The notes under the pieces are model-generated. The model worked only from the letters and a program-made list of their open reading frames with translations. It was not told where the DNA came from and ran no database searches. Below are positions 34,971 to 44,671 of a stretch of 59,475 nt of DNA, in pieces. Each line of letters opens with the position of its first letter. Positions within the stretch are counted from its first letter, which is position 1. Source of the stretch: an uncultured Clostridia bacterium (GTDB lineage: Bacteria > Bacillota > Clostridia > Christensenellales > UBA3700); NCBI GenBank assembly GCA_947037025.1, contig CAMQSU010000007.1:1-59475 (forward strand), written 5' to 3'. The translations under genes were made by a program, and so were the position numbers.

Positions 34971-37421
34971 TTACTCAGCGTCAGAAGTTTCAACAACTTT
35001 CTTAGCTTTAGGAGCAGCTTTCTTCTTTGCAGGAGCAGCCTCAACAGCCTCTCCCTCTACTGCAGAATCAACAGCAACATCAGCTTTCTTAGCTTTTGGA
35101 GCAGCTTTCTTTTTTGCAGGAGCAGCCTCAACAGCCTCTACGCCTTCAACAGCAACTTCAGCTTTTTTAGCTTTTGGAGCAGCTTTCTTCTTTGCAGGAG
35201 CTTCCTCAACTACTTCCTCAGAAGGAGTGAAGTCAAAGTTAAGTCCTTTAAATAGATCAGCCATAGTAGCACCAGTACTCTCAGAAGTCCATGATTTAGA
35301 CTCTTCAACTCTGATGTCATCTCTTTTAGCATTACGCTTACGAGGAGCAGCAGGAATATTCTCAAATCTTCTTGCATTAGCCTTAGCGCGTCTCTCATTA
35401 TTCTCTTTAACGTCCTCAGAAGTAATCTCTACCTCAACTCTAGCAACGCCACCCTCTGGAACAGGAAGTAAAGCCTTCACTGAAAGAGTGATTTTGTTTC
35501 CGTCAAATTTAATAACTTTTGCTTCAATATCTTGACCAGCAGTGAAAGCCTCGCTAGCATCTTTGATATAGCTATAGCTAATCTCAGATACAGGAACTAG
35601 ACCATCAACACCTCTGTCGATAGAAACGAATGCACCGTAAGGGAAGATACGCTCTACCTTACCGATAACAACAGTACCGACTGGGTACTTATCCATAGCT
35701 TCTTCATAAGGCTTCTTCTGTAACTGCTTGTAACCTAAAGAAACTTTACCAGTCTCACGGTCAGCATTCAAGATTAGGAAATCATAATACTTGTTAAGCT
35801 CAAGAACCTCACCAGGCTCATTAACTTTAACCCAACTAAGATCACTAATGTGAGCTAAGCAGTCATTCTGATTAACGCTAACAAACGCGCCAAATGTAGT
35901 GAATCTCTTAACCTTACCGCTAACGATAGTGTCAGGAATCATTGTTGCCCAGAAAGCCTCTTCACGAGCCATTTTCTCTTCCTCAAGAATAGCGCTATGA
36001 GAAGCAACTATCTTGCGAGAACTTGACTTAGTAGAGTCATCTCTTTTAGCATCTATTTTACGAACTAAAAGTTCTTTACCAACATATTTCTCTGGGTTTT
36101 TCTCAAAACCTAGACGAATCTGTGATTGAGGTACGAATACTGTGTAAACTGAACCTAGTTTACCAAGTAGACCGCCCTTAACAGCTTTATCTATCTTAAT
36201 CGTGAAGTCGCCACCATTGATAATCTCTTCATACTTCTTCATGTCAATCTCTCTCTGAAGAATGCTGCGTCTGCTCATAGCGATATTAATATCTTTAGAG
36301 CTTTTCTTCGCAACGAACTCAGCTTCGAACTGTTGACCTGCAGAGAAATTAGCAGGATTGTAATCCGCTTCGTCTAACTCTACCTCAGATGCATCGATGT
36401 GTGCGTCAGTTTTGCCAGCATAGTTAACATTGATACCTGCAGCAGTGGCATTTATAACAGTAACATTTACTCTTTTGCCCTCTTTAGGTTTAACTTGCTT
36501 CTCTTCTTGTTCCATAGCGGCCAAGAATTCATTCATTTTTACTTCACTGTTTGTTGCTGTTACAGCAACATCCTCATTAAGCACTTCAGTGCTCATTACT
36601 TGAGTTTCGCTCATTGTTTTTACTACCTCCATAATCAACTCGTAGGGAGTTGACGCTCCGGCTGTTATTGCCAGCCTACCAATTTTTTTTACTTCTAACG
36701 ATAGTTCTTCAATAGATGATATCAAATAGCTATTATCGCAATACTGTTTAGCCAGTTCAAAAAGTTTCAAAGTATTACTACTATGCTTTCCACCAATGAC
36801 CAAAACGGTGTCACAAGATTTAGCTAAAGAAACCACTTCTTGTTGTCTATCTCTAGTAGTATAACAAATAGTATCAAAAATTTCAACCGTTTTGCACTTG
36901 TTTTTGATAATATTTTTTATATTTTCAAATTTCTCTAGCGAAAAAGTGGTTTGAGAGAGTAAAACGCAGTCACAATTTGTCAAATCTAGTGTTTCCGCCT
37001 CATCGACTGTGGAAATTACTTGCGCACCAGATAAGCACCAACCCTCAATACCGACCACCTCAACATGAGTTTTAACACCGGCAATTATTATTTTCTTACC
37101 CTCAGCGGAAGCTTTTTCAACAAGCCTATGAATTCTGCTAACGTATGGACAAGTGGCGTCAATGTATTCAATTTTACGAGATTTTAACTGCTGATAAATT
37201 TCTCTGCCTACCCCATGCGACCGAATAACAACCTTTCCAGAGGTATACTCATCCAAGCTTTCAATCGGAGATATTCCTTTACTCTTTAGCGAATCCACCA
37301 CATATTCATTATGGATAATTTCGCCTAAAGTCACAATCTCACCGGTAGCATTCAGAGCCATTTTAACAGCATTATCTACACCAAAACAAAATCCTGCATT
37401 TTTCGCTACTACAATTTCCAC
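34971..37421 (-). CDS. ispH: IspH-ribosomal protein S1 fusion
   Basis: 816 residues joining two unrelated proteins. Residues 1-275 are IspH, the 4Fe-4S enzyme that makes IPP and DMAPP from HMBPP, with all three iron-sulfur cysteines: C12 (AGFCFGV), C91 (DATCPYV), C186 (FDTICYTTRDRQ). Residues about 317-645 hold four S1 RNA-binding domains; the last two are canonical (GKVKRFTTFGAFVSV, GKVERIFPYGAFVSI). The tail has three APAKKKAAPKAKK repeats. The start is GTG at 37421 after GAGGTG, overlapping the plsC stop by one base. The fusion is known in Clostridia. An internal ribosome binding site precedes Met270. Confidence 0.96.
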   Translation of the reverse strand: MEIVVAKNAGFCFGVDNAVKMALNATGEIVTLGEIIHNEYVVDSLKSKGISPIESLDEYTSGKVVIRSHGVGREIYQQLKSRKIEYIDATCPYVSRIHRLVEKASAEGKKIIIAGVKTHVEVVGIEGWCLSGAQVISTVDEAETLDLTNCDCVLLSQTTFSLEKFENIKNIIKNKCKTVEIFDTICYTTRDRQQEVVSLAKSCDTVLVIGGKHSSNTLKLFELAKQYCDNSYLISSIEELSLEVKKIGRLAITAGASTPYELIMEVVKTMSETQVMSTEVLNEDVAVTATNSEVKMNEFLAAMEQEEKQVKPKEGKRVNVTVINATAAGINVNYAGKTDAHIDASEVELDEADYNPANFSAGQQFEAEFVAKKSSKDINIAMSRRSILQREIDMKKYEEIINGGDFTIKIDKAVKGGLLGKLGSVYTVFVPQSQIRLGFEKNPEKYVGKELLVRKIDAKRDDSTKSSSRKIVASHSAILEEEKMAREEAFWATMIPDTIVSGKVKRFTTFGAFVSVNQNDCLAHISDLSWVKVNEPGEVLELNKYYDFLILNADRETGKVSLGYKQLQKKPYEEAMDKYPVGTVVIGKVERIFPYGAFVSIDRGVDGLVPVSEISYSYIKDASEAFTAGQDIEAKVIKFDGNKITLSVKALLPVPEGGVARVEVEITSEDVKENNERRAKANARRFENIPAAPRKRNAKRDDIRVEESKSWTSESTGATMADLFKGLNFDFTPSEEVVEEAPAKKKAAPKAKKAEVAVEGVEAVEAAPAKKKAAPKAKKADVAVDSAVEGEAVEAAPAKKKAAPKAKKVVETSDAE
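35000..35215 (-). repeat. Threefold coding repeat in the tail of the S1 part
   Basis: Three DNA repeats encode APAKKKAAPKAKK followed by variable acidic spacers (VEGVEAVEA, VEGEAVEA). The basic units resemble the lysine/alanine-rich tails of histone-H1-like and some ribosomal proteins, and probably add nucleic-acid affinity. Confidence 0.85.
36612..36630 (-). promoter_or_regulatory. Internal Shine-Dalgarno and ATG at the IspH/S1 junction
   Basis: Inside the fusion gene, GGAGG (36630-36626) lies 11 nt before the ATG of Met270 (36614-36612). This is exactly where the IspH part ends and the linker to the S1 domains begins, so a free S1 protein of 547 residues could be made from the same mRNA. 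Confidence 0.5.
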
Positions 37422-38209
37422 TAATTCACCTCATTGTCGATTTTATCTACTACTGTATCTTGAACAATTTTACCAATCTTTGCCCCTTTCCTGTTTTGCT
37501 TAGAGATTTTGATTGCCAATTTATCCGCCTTGTTTCGGCGTTTCTTTTCAATTTTATCTTGCTTTTTGCAAAGCTTCAATTTAGCCTTATTCTCAACAAT
37601 ATTATCAAGGTTAACTCTTAGTTTTTGCATTTCTGATCTTACATGTTCAGTAGCTTCCGCTCTGACGTCGTTTAATTTTTGACCATGATACATGCTTAAA
37701 TCTATAGTATCGCCTACAATTAAGTAAGAGCGTCTAAAAAACCTAACCGGTCTATAATACATAAATGGATAAATCGGTGATTTTGTTTTAATTGCAAACA
37801 CAACCGCGCCATCTTTAAGCTCGCCCATGTTTTTATCTCCCGACCTATTTCTAGTCCCTTCAGGAAATATTACAAGCGGTTTATCCGACCTAAGAATTGT
37901 CATGCAAGTCTTGATTGCCCTGATATCCACTTCCTCACGATTGATAGGAACAGCTCCCATGTAATTAAGAAATTTGATACCAACATATGTACGCATTGCT
38001 TCCTCTTTCATAAGCAAATTTGTCCTGTTTTTAAATAAATCGGTAAGAAAATGTAGCGAGTCAAAAACCGAGTAGTGATTACACACATACAAGCCCTTCC
38101 CCTCAACAAATTTATGCCTATCAATAATCTGCAATGGCCACAACGCCTGTACTCCAGGCCTGAAGAAATTCATTACTTTTCTATATATAATCATGTTTTT
38201 AGCTGCCAT
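37421..38209 (-). CDS. plsC: 1-acyl-sn-glycerol-3-phosphate acyltransferase
   Basis: Adds the second acyl chain to lysophosphatidic acid at the membrane. 262 residues with the acyltransferase box NHYSVFD (H45, D50), PINREEVD, the FPEGTRNRSGD box and PIYPFMYYRPVR. A lysine-rich tail (about residues 200-262) is longer than in typical PlsC. The start ATG at 38209 lies 5 nt after AGAGG, which is itself at the end of cmk, two bases past the cmk stop. Part of the cmk-plsC-ispH/rpsA transcript usual in Clostridia. Confidence 0.93.
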   Translation of the reverse strand: MAAKNMIIYRKVMNFFRPGVQALWPLQIIDRHKFVEGKGLYVCNHYSVFDSLHFLTDLFKNRTNLLMKEEAMRTYVGIKFLNYMGAVPINREEVDIRAIKTCMTILRSDKPLVIFPEGTRNRSGDKNMGELKDGAVVFAIKTKSPIYPFMYYRPVRFFRRSYLIVGDTIDLSMYHGQKLNDVRAEATEHVRSEMQKLRVNLDNIVENKAKLKLCKKQDKIEKKRRNKADKLAIKISKQNRKGAKIGKIVQDTVVDKIDNEVN

Positions 38210-38211
38210 GT

Positions 38212-38868
38212 TCACCTCTTAATATATGCAAGAATTTCATCAATTGCTTGCTCAATCGTCATACTTGTAGAATCTATATAAATACTATCATCTGTGCGCG
38301 TAAGCGGAGCAAACTCTCTATTCATATCATTATAATCTCTGTCGTTAATATCATTTAAAATAGTTTTGAAGTCAACAAGTTGTCCTTTTTCAGAAAGCTC
38401 TTTAAATCTACGACTAGCACGCTCCTCAGCAGCAGCAGTAAGATAAAACTTATACTCAGCATTCGGCAAAACGAAACTTGTAATATCTCTACCATCAAGA
38501 ACCATATCATCGCTATCGGCAATTTCTCGTTGCATTGCAACAAGCTTAATTCTAACATCAGGAATTTTACTCACGTTTGATGCAGCTTTAGATATAGCAT
38601 GTTCACGAATCGCCTCAGAAACATCCTCGCCATCAAGAAAAATGCTCTGCACACCATTATTGCAAGCAACTCTAATATCAGTATCATTAATAAATGATTT
38701 AATTCCGTCCGCATCAAGAGTATCAATGCCATTCCTGATTGCTTTAAGTCCAATAGCCCTGTACATAGCACCTGTATCAAGATAGATTATCCCCAATCTT
38801 TTTGCTAATTCTTTTGCAATAGTACTTTTTCCTGCACCTGACGGTCCATCAATAGCGATATTTATCAT
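38212..38868 (-). CDS. cmk: Cytidylate kinase
   Basis: Phosphorylates CMP and dCMP. 218 residues with the P-loop IDGPSGAGKSTIAKELAKRLG (residues about 6-17 form the loop), YLDTGAMYRAIGL, LDGRDITSFVLPNAEYKFYLTA and DINDRDYNDMNREFAPL, all typical for Cmk. The usual RD[IV]G-T of DGRDIGT reads GRDITSF here. GAGGTG precedes the ATG. It is the first gene of the transcript with plsC and ispH/rpsA; the gap to plsC is two bases. Confidence 0.95.
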   Translation of the reverse strand: MINIAIDGPSGAGKSTIAKELAKRLGIIYLDTGAMYRAIGLKAIRNGIDTLDADGIKSFINDTDIRVACNNGVQSIFLDGEDVSEAIREHAISKAASNVSKIPDVRIKLVAMQREIADSDDMVLDGRDITSFVLPNAEYKFYLTAAAEERASRRFKELSEKGQLVDFKTILNDINDRDYNDMNREFAPLTRTDDSIYIDSTSMTIEQAIDEILAYIKR

Positions 38869-39272
38869 TTGTCACCTCAAAATAATAATTTTAACTTTAG
38901 TATCATAACAATTTTACATTTATTGATAATTTATATTATGTTACTTGCAATTTGAATGTTAGGAATTTTTCAATATAATTAAATTGACATAATTCAGTTT
39001 AACTTATGTAGCATTTGCAACCTAATCTAATTAGATTGCAAAAATGCTAATATTTACAATAATTATATTATATTTCCAGCAAAAAAGCAACCTTATAAAT
39101 GATTTTACATTATAATATTAGCAACATATTACTATCTTGCATACTATTCTAACAATTTCAGGTTGAAATTTGTCTAATTTTAGACTAACGGCAAATATTC
39201 TTGAAAAACTATGTGCAACGCACTGCACTGCATATAGTCTTGCACTCATTCATTAAAACAACTTAGCAATAA
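38869..39272. other. 404-bp AT-rich intergenic region upstream of cmk
   Basis: No credible open frame. An imperfect inverted repeat TAGCATTTGCAA / TTGCAAAAATGCTA is at 39009-39048. The cmk promoter is expected here but I cannot single one out. Near 39215-39240 the repeated word GCACTGCA resembles pieces of the 51-bp array. Confidence 0.5.
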
Positions 39273-40487
39273 TCAATTATGACTACCGGCAAGCATTCCG
39301 GTTGATAATGCAATTTGAATGTTAAACCCGCCGGTCACAGCATCAACATCTAAAACTTCTCCGCAGAAATGCAATCCAGAAACTAATTTAGACTGCATAT
39401 TTCTCGGACTAATCTCTCGGACATCAACACCACCAGAAGTCACTATTGCACTAGCTACTCCACACAAATCTTTAATATCGTAAGTAAGGTTTTTAATACA
39501 CTTAACTAACCTCTCCCTCTCCTCACGAGTGACTTGATGCACTTTTTTGTACTGGTCAATTGCTGATTTTTCAATGATTATAGGTATCAATGCACGGACT
39601 GTAAGGTCACCGATTGCATTCCTAAACTCTTTATTTTGATTAGCATCAAAATCACGAAGCAACCTAGCGCTCAATGTTTCTTCGCTAAGGCTTGGCTTTA
39701 AGTCTAGAACCATGCTAAGTTTTCCTTGTGCTTTATTTATTCTACTAGAAAGGGATAAAATAATAGGCCCCGAAACGCCCGTATGAGTAAATAACATTTC
39801 GCCAAACTCGCTAGCAATAACTTTGCCATCACGAACAACGCTTGCCGAAACATTTTTCAACGATAGCCCTGCAAGATCAGTAACACTATTTTCCGGAAAA
39901 TTAATCCCCACAAGTGCGGGCAAAATCGGCGTAACATTATGACCTAACCTACGAGCAAACTCATAACCGTCACCAGTCGAACCTGTCGCAGGATACGACT
40001 TTCCACCAGTTGCGATTATCACTTTATCACAAGGTATAATTTCGCTGCCTACTTTAACACTTGTAATGATACCATTAACGGCAATAATATTATCAACTCT
40101 CGCGTTAAACATCACTTTAACGTGAGCGTTCCACATCATTCGCTCAAACATTCTTATAACATCATTCGCCTTATCCGACTCAGGAAAAACTCTACCGCCT
40201 CTCTCCACTTTCACATTAAGTCCATTTTCTTTGCACATTTCCACAGTATCAGCTGTCGAAAATTTAGAAATTGCACTCATCAAAAACTTCGGATTAGAAA
40301 TAACACTGGCAATAAACTCCCGATTATCACAATCGTTAGTTATATTACATCTACCCTTTCCGGTTATATATAGTTTCATTCCAACCTTGTCGTTTCTCTC
40401 AAGTACAGTCACTTCATCGCCAAGATTTGCAGCAGTAATTGCCGCCATCATGCCGGCAGGTCCTGCACCTATTACCAATACTTTCAT
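39273..40487 (-). CDS. HI0933/BaiN-family FAD-dependent oxidoreductase
   Basis: 404 residues with two FAD signatures: VLVIGAGPAGMMAAITAANLG at the start with VTVLERNDKVGMKLYITGKGRCNITN, and the closing GLHFCGEVLDVDAVTGGFNIQIALSTGMLAG in the tail (shown here in pieces). The middle has VIIATGGKSYPATGSTGDGYEFARRLGH. The family includes BaiN of bile acid 7-dehydroxylation in Clostridium scindens, but most members have no known substrate. AGAGGT precedes the ATG. In Clostridia this gene often lies upstream of cmk-plsC-ispH, as it does here. Confidence 0.93.
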   Translation of the reverse strand: MKVLVIGAGPAGMMAAITAANLGDEVTVLERNDKVGMKLYITGKGRCNITNDCDNREFIASVISNPKFLMSAISKFSTADTVEMCKENGLNVKVERGGRVFPESDKANDVIRMFERMMWNAHVKVMFNARVDNIIAVNGIITSVKVGSEIIPCDKVIIATGGKSYPATGSTGDGYEFARRLGHNVTPILPALVGINFPENSVTDLAGLSLKNVSASVVRDGKVIASEFGEMLFTHTGVSGPIILSLSSRINKAQGKLSMVLDLKPSLSEETLSARLLRDFDANQNKEFRNAIGDLTVRALIPIIIEKSAIDQYKKVHQVTREERERLVKCIKNLTYDIKDLCGVASAIVTSGGVDVREISPRNMQSKLVSGLHFCGEVLDVDAVTGGFNIQIALSTGMLAGSHN

Positions 40488-40726
40488 AGTAACCTCTTAT
40501 GTACTACTCCACCTAAAAAGTTATAATGCTTAAAATAGGTGAAATATTATGACTATAAACAGCCGTGCTATTATTATTTAATTTGGTTTACAACTTAATT
40601 TGCTTGCTAAAATTCTGCATATTGTCCGCTTAATTACCAACTATCTATATTTGCTAAGCATACCACTATTATATATATATATATTTACTTGTTCTATTTT
40701 ATTATAATATTATATAGTTATATTAA

Positions 40727-40881
40727 TATCATTATTTAATCAACTTAATCTTCTAACGATATTAAGCCAACATGCAACAACACACAAAACAAGCAATATT
40801 TTATATTTATCATTATTTAATCAACTTAATCTTCTAACAATATTAAGCCAACATGCAACAACACACAAAACAAGCAATATT
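40727..40881. repeat. Two 74-bp direct repeats, period 81 bp
   Basis: 40727-40800 and 40808-40881 are identical but for one base (G at 40758, A at 40839), with 7 bp between. Each holds ATTAAGCCAACATGCAACAA and ACACACAAAACAAGCAATATT. The repeat is non-coding and lies in 444 bp between the flavoprotein gene and clpX; the left half of that gap holds no other feature. Confidence 0.95.
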
Positions 40882-40891
40882 ATAGCTAAAT

Positions 40892-40919
40892 AGGCGAACT
40901 AAAATAATTTAGTCCGCCT
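40892..40919 (-). terminator. Hairpin after clpX
   Basis: AGGCGAACTAAA / TTTAGTCCGCCT with one internal mismatch, 13 bp past the clpX stop codon. The T run is weak, so termination strength is uncertain. Confidence 0.6.
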
Positions 40920-40931
40920 TATTATTTATGC

Positions 40932-42200
40932 TTATATAACTTCTGCTTTATCAGCAACTTCAACTATCTTTTGATCTCTTACAATAGTTGGCTCAGCACC
41001 AGAATTTATTAATGTTTCATCGATTATAACTTTACTAATTGTCTTATCTGATGGTATTGTAAACATCAGCTCAAGCAAGCTATTTTCAACGATAGCTTTA
41101 AGACCTCTAGCGCCAGTTTTTAGAGCGATAGCTTTAACGGCTATTGCTTTAATTGCTTCTTGAGTTAGCTCCAAATCCACCTTATCTAGCTTAAACATTT
41201 TAGTATATTGCCTCATTATTGAATTCTTTGGCTCAACTAAAATTTTCTCTAGAGCATCTTGATCAAGACCATCTAGACCAACCACGATAGGCACACGACC
41301 AACAAACTCAGGAATAAGACCGAATTTGACTAAATCATTAGGCTGAATTTCCGCAGTAATTTTGCCATACTCGTCGCTATGTGATTTAATATCAGAACCA
41401 AATCCAAGCGATGACTTATCACGACGTTTCTCGATGATTTTATCAAGACCTACAAACGCACCACCACAAATGAATAAAATGTTAGTAGTATCAATAGGAA
41501 TAGTTTCCTGTTGAGGGTGCTTTCTTCCGCCTTGAGGAGGAACATTTGCAACTGTAGACTCAATAATCTTTAGCAATGCTTGCTGCACGCCTTCACCTGA
41601 CACATCACGAGTGATAGAAACATTTTCGCTTTTTCTAGCAATTTTGTCAATTTCATCAACATAAATTATGCCAACTTCCGCACGTTTAATATCAAAGTCT
41701 GCAGCCTGAATAAGTTTCAATAAAATATTCTCTACATCCTCACCTACATAACCCGCCTCAGTCAAAGTTGTTGCATCAGCAACAGCAAATGGCACATTCA
41801 AAATCTTAGCAAGAGTCTTTGCGATAAGCGTTTTACCGCTACCAGTAGGACCTAGCATAAGCACATTGCTCTTTTCTAAAATGACATCATCATCTTCCGC
41901 CATTTTATGGTTACCTATACGCTTATAATGGTTATAAACTGCAACAGATAACACCTTTTTAGCTTGATCTTGACCGATAATATAATCATCAAGTTTAGCC
42001 TTAATCTCCTGCGGAGTTAAAAGGTTAAAGTCAGTATCATCATTATCTTTTTTTTCTACGAGTTTATTTTTAATTATATCATTACACACTTCTATGCAGT
42101 AATTGCAAATAAAAACGCCATTAGGAGCAGAAATAATCTCCTCAACTTCAGTTTCTAACTTGCCGCATAGCGAGCATTTACATTCAATTTCTTTACTCAT
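40932..42200 (-). CDS. clpX: ClpX ATPase of the ClpXP protease
   Basis: Unfolds proteins and feeds them into ClpP. 422 residues: an N-terminal zinc-binding domain (C9, C12, C32, C35), Walker [16 protein letters not shown], pore loop GYVGEDVEN, Walker [11 protein letters not shown], sensor region [12 protein letters not shown], the IGF-type ClpP loop (SLGFGSDIK region) and arginine finger [17 protein letters not shown] precedes the ATG. It follows clpP by 15 bp on the same strand, giving tig-clpP-clpX in the usual order. Confidence 0.97.
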   Translation of the reverse strand: MSKEIECKCSLCGKLETEVEEIISAPNGVFICNYCIEVCNDIIKNKLVEKKDNDDTDFNLLTPQEIKAKLDDYIIGQDQAKKVLSVAVYNHYKRIGNHKMAEDDDVILEKSNVLMLGPTGSGKTLIAKTLAKILNVPFAVADATTLTEAGYVGEDVENILLKLIQAADFDIKRAEVGIIYVDEIDKIARKSENVSITRDVSGEGVQQALLKIIESTVANVPPQGGRKHPQQETIPIDTTNILFICGGAFVGLDKIIEKRRDKSSLGFGSDIKSHSDEYGKITAEIQPNDLVKFGLIPEFVGRVPIVVGLDGLDQDALEKILVEPKNSIMRQYTKMFKLDKVDLELTQEAIKAIAVKAIALKTGARGLKAIVENSLLELMFTIPSDKTISKVIIDETLINSGAEPTIVRDQKIVEVADKAEVI

Positions 42201-42215
42201 TATATCTCCTATTAA

Positions 42216-42800
42216 TTATGCTCTTTTCTCAAATATTTTGTCTATTAAACCATATTCAAGTGCCTCTTCAGCGCTCATAAAATTATCTCTATCAGTATCT
42301 TTTGCGATAACTGCAATAGATTTTCCGCTATTTTTAGCAAGAATTCTATTAAGTCTATCACGTGTTTTTAAAATATTTTCTGCATGGATTGCGATATCGC
42401 TTGCTTGACCGCGAGCGCCGCCTAAAGGCTGATGAATCATAATCTCTGAGTTAGGCAAAGAAAATCTTTTACCAACAGTTCCGCTACTTAGCAAAAACGC
42501 ACCCATTGAAGCTGCAAGACCAATACAAATAGTACTGATATCACATTTAATATAATTCATAGTATCGTAAATTGCCATGCCAGCAGTAACGCTACCACCT
42601 GGACTATTTATATAGATAGAAATATCTTTTTCAGAGTCTTTTCCTTCTAAAAAAATCAATTGCGCTACTACTATATCTGCAGTAGTATCATTAATTTCGC
42701 CAGTGATAAATATAATCCTATCCTCTAAAAGTCTAGAATATATGTCATAAGACCTCTCTCCGCGTCCATTTTGTTCTACAACCATAGGTACTAAATTCAT
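42216..42800 (-). CDS. clpP: ClpP protease subunit
   Basis: Serine peptidase barrel of ClpXP. 194 residues from the ATG at 42800, 8 nt after AGGAGG; a longer reading by 17 codons covers non-coding leader. The triad is S98 ([11 protein letters not shown]), H123 ([10 protein letters not shown]) and D172 ([13 protein letters not shown]), the same numbers as in Bacillus subtilis ClpP. The leader contains two strong inverted repeats, at 42814-42835 and 42850-42886. Lies between tig and clpX. Confidence 0.97.
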   Translation of the reverse strand: MNLVPMVVEQNGRGERSYDIYSRLLEDRIIFITGEINDTTADIVVAQLIFLEGKDSEKDISIYINSPGGSVTAGMAIYDTMNYIKCDISTICIGLAASMGAFLLSSGTVGKRFSLPNSEIMIHQPLGGARGQASDIAIHAENILKTRDRLNRILAKNSGKSIAVIAKDTDRDNFMSAEEALEYGLIDKIFEKRA

Positions 42801-42813
42801 AAAAAAACCTCCT

Positions 42814-42835
42814 AAATTATTCGGTCGAATAATTT
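42814..42835. promoter_or_regulatory. Palindrome in front of the clpP ribosome binding site
   Basis: AAATTATTCG-GT-CGAATAATTT is a perfect 10-bp inverted repeat with a 2-nt centre, directly upstream of AGGAGG. It does not resemble the CtsR box (GGTCAAA direct repeats). It may be an operator for an unknown repressor or part of a leader structure. Confidence 0.5.
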
Positions 42836-42849
42836 GTGTATAAATTGAC

Positions 42850-42886
42850 ATAGTTATCCAGCGAAATTTCTACGCTGGATAACTAT
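42850..42886. promoter_or_regulatory. Long inverted repeat upstream of clpP
   Basis: ATAGTTATCCAGCG / CGCTGGATAACTAT, a perfect 14-bp stem with a 9-nt loop. No T run follows on the minus strand, so it is not a clear terminator of tig. The remaining 237 bp up to tig hold nothing I can name. Confidence 0.6.
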
Positions 42887-43123
42887 AATCTTTAGTGCAA
42901 TATAAAAAATTGTTTGGACTGATAAATTAACACTTTTACATTATGTGCAGCAAAATGCGATATTATAACCAATTATCAAAATAATTATCAATAAGCTATA
43001 ATTATTCTACCTTCACTATTTCAAACTGCTAAATTCAACCATATTATCTATTAAACTACATATCATAATTACTTTTGCAATATCCTAGCAAAAAAAGTCA
43101 TGAGCATAGTTATTATGCGTAAA

Positions 43124-44410
43124 TTACTTGCTTACGTTACTCTCTAAAAGGAAAGCGATAAGCTTTTCAGTAGAAATTTGATTTTCGATGTACATTGCTT
43201 GCTCTGGGTGCATAGTTTTCTTAAACTCTGCAACATCTTTGTTAGCGCCTTTTGCAAAATCAGCGATTTTTGCATTAATTTCGTCTTCGCTAGCAAGAAT
43301 TTTCTCTGCCTTGATGATAGCTTCCATAACAAGACGAACTTTAACCTGCTTACCTGCAGTCTCATTATATTTAACCTTTAACTCATCACGAGAAGAGTTA
43401 GTATACTTGTAGTAATCATCAGCCTTCATACCTTGGTAAGTAAGTCTGTACTCAAATTCTTGAACCATTTCCTCTACTTGAGCTAAAATCATAGCATCAG
43501 GAATGTTGATTTCAGTAGCATCAGCGATAGCGTCAATAACTTTATTCTCAAGTTCAGTAACAGCTTTCTCGCTTGCAGCTTTCTCAAGATTAGCTTTGAT
43601 AGAATCCTTGTACTCAGCTAAAGTGTCAAATTCGCTAACATCTTTAGCGAACTCGTCATTAAGCTCAGGTACTGATTTAGCTTTAATCTCATGCAATTTA
43701 ACAGCAAAGACAGCAGCCTTGCCAGCAAGGTTATCCGCGCCATACTCAGCAGGGAAAGTAACAGTAATGTCCTTCGCCTCGCCGATAGTTAAGCCTTCAA
43801 CTTGCTCCTCAAATCCAGGAATAAACATATTAGAACCAAGCTCTAAACTTTGTTTTTCAGCACTTCCGCCGTCGAATTTAACTCCGCCAACACTACCAGA
43901 ATAATCGATAACAACTGTATCAAATTTCTGAGCTGGGCGACCTGTAACGCTCTCCCATGAACCAGCTTTATCTTGAGCAGCAGCAAGCTCTGCGATAATC
44001 ATATCTTCAGATACTACAACTTTCTCTTTCTTTATTTTAAGACCAGTATATTTAGCGACAGTAAACTCAGGTTTAACAGTAACTAAGCAGCTAAGCTTTA
44101 AATCAGTGTCAGAAATAGCAACGATGTCAAAATCAGGTTGAGCTACTGGCTCAAGACCTGTCTCTGCATCTAAAATTTGCTTATAAACAGTAGGCAAAAT
44201 GATATCTAAAGCATCCTCAAAGAAAACGCCAACGCCATACATACTAGTAATAACGCTCATAGGCACTTTACCCTTGCGGAAACCTTGAACTGTGAACTTA
44301 CTCTTTGTTTTTGTATAAGCATCAGCTATAGCTTTCTTCCAGTCCTCTGCAGGAACATCAATTGTATACTTAATTTCACTATTTTCTAAAATCTCTTTAT
44401 TGTAATTCAT
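43124..44410 (-). CDS. tig: Trigger factor
   Basis: Ribosome-bound chaperone and prolyl isomerase. 428 residues in the usual three parts: ribosome-binding domain with the signature GFRKGKVPMSVI (residues about 42-53), an FKBP domain (FDTVVIDYSGSVGGVKFDGG to ITVFPAEYGADNLAGKAAVF, around 160-245) and a helical substrate-binding C-domain (LNDEFAKDVSEFDTLAEYK onward). AGGAG precedes the ATG. It heads the tig-clpP-clpX series and is transcribed away from rqcH; both promoters must lie in the 261-bp gap. Confidence 0.96.
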   Translation of the reverse strand: MNYNKEILENSEIKYTIDVPAEDWKKAIADAYTKTKSKFTVQGFRKGKVPMSVITSMYGVGVFFEDALDIILPTVYKQILDAETGLEPVAQPDFDIVAISDTDLKLSCLVTVKPEFTVAKYTGLKIKKEKVVVSEDMIIAELAAAQDKAGSWESVTGRPAQKFDTVVIDYSGSVGGVKFDGGSAEKQSLELGSNMFIPGFEEQVEGLTIGEAKDITVTFPAEYGADNLAGKAAVFAVKLHEIKAKSVPELNDEFAKDVSEFDTLAEYKDSIKANLEKAASEKAVTELENKVIDAIADATEINIPDAMILAQVEEMVQEFEYRLTYQGMKADDYYKYTNSSRDELKVKYNETAGKQVKVRLVMEAIIKAEKILASEDEINAKIADFAKGANKDVAEFKKTMHPEQAMYIENQISTEKLIAFLLESNVSK

Positions 44411-44671
44411 AATACACTCCTATGTTTAATACTTATAATATAATATCACAACTTGAAACAAAATGCAATGATTTCCGCAAAAGTTGCTAATATTTTTGAA
44501 AATTTATTGATAATTTGTAAAAAGTATAGTATAATGATGATTACAACCGATTATAAAGATACATAATATTATAAATAATTAAGAAAACCGCTAAAATTAC
44601 AGCGGAAATCTAATATTATCGGCAATTTTCGGGTGAATAAACACACTCACCTGACAATGAAGGAGAATTAA

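Noticed and set aside
36399..36653. Plus-strand open frame at the IspH/S1 junction
   Set aside because: It is antisense to a conserved fusion gene and rich in Phe/Tyr/Cys as expected from an AT-rich shadow.
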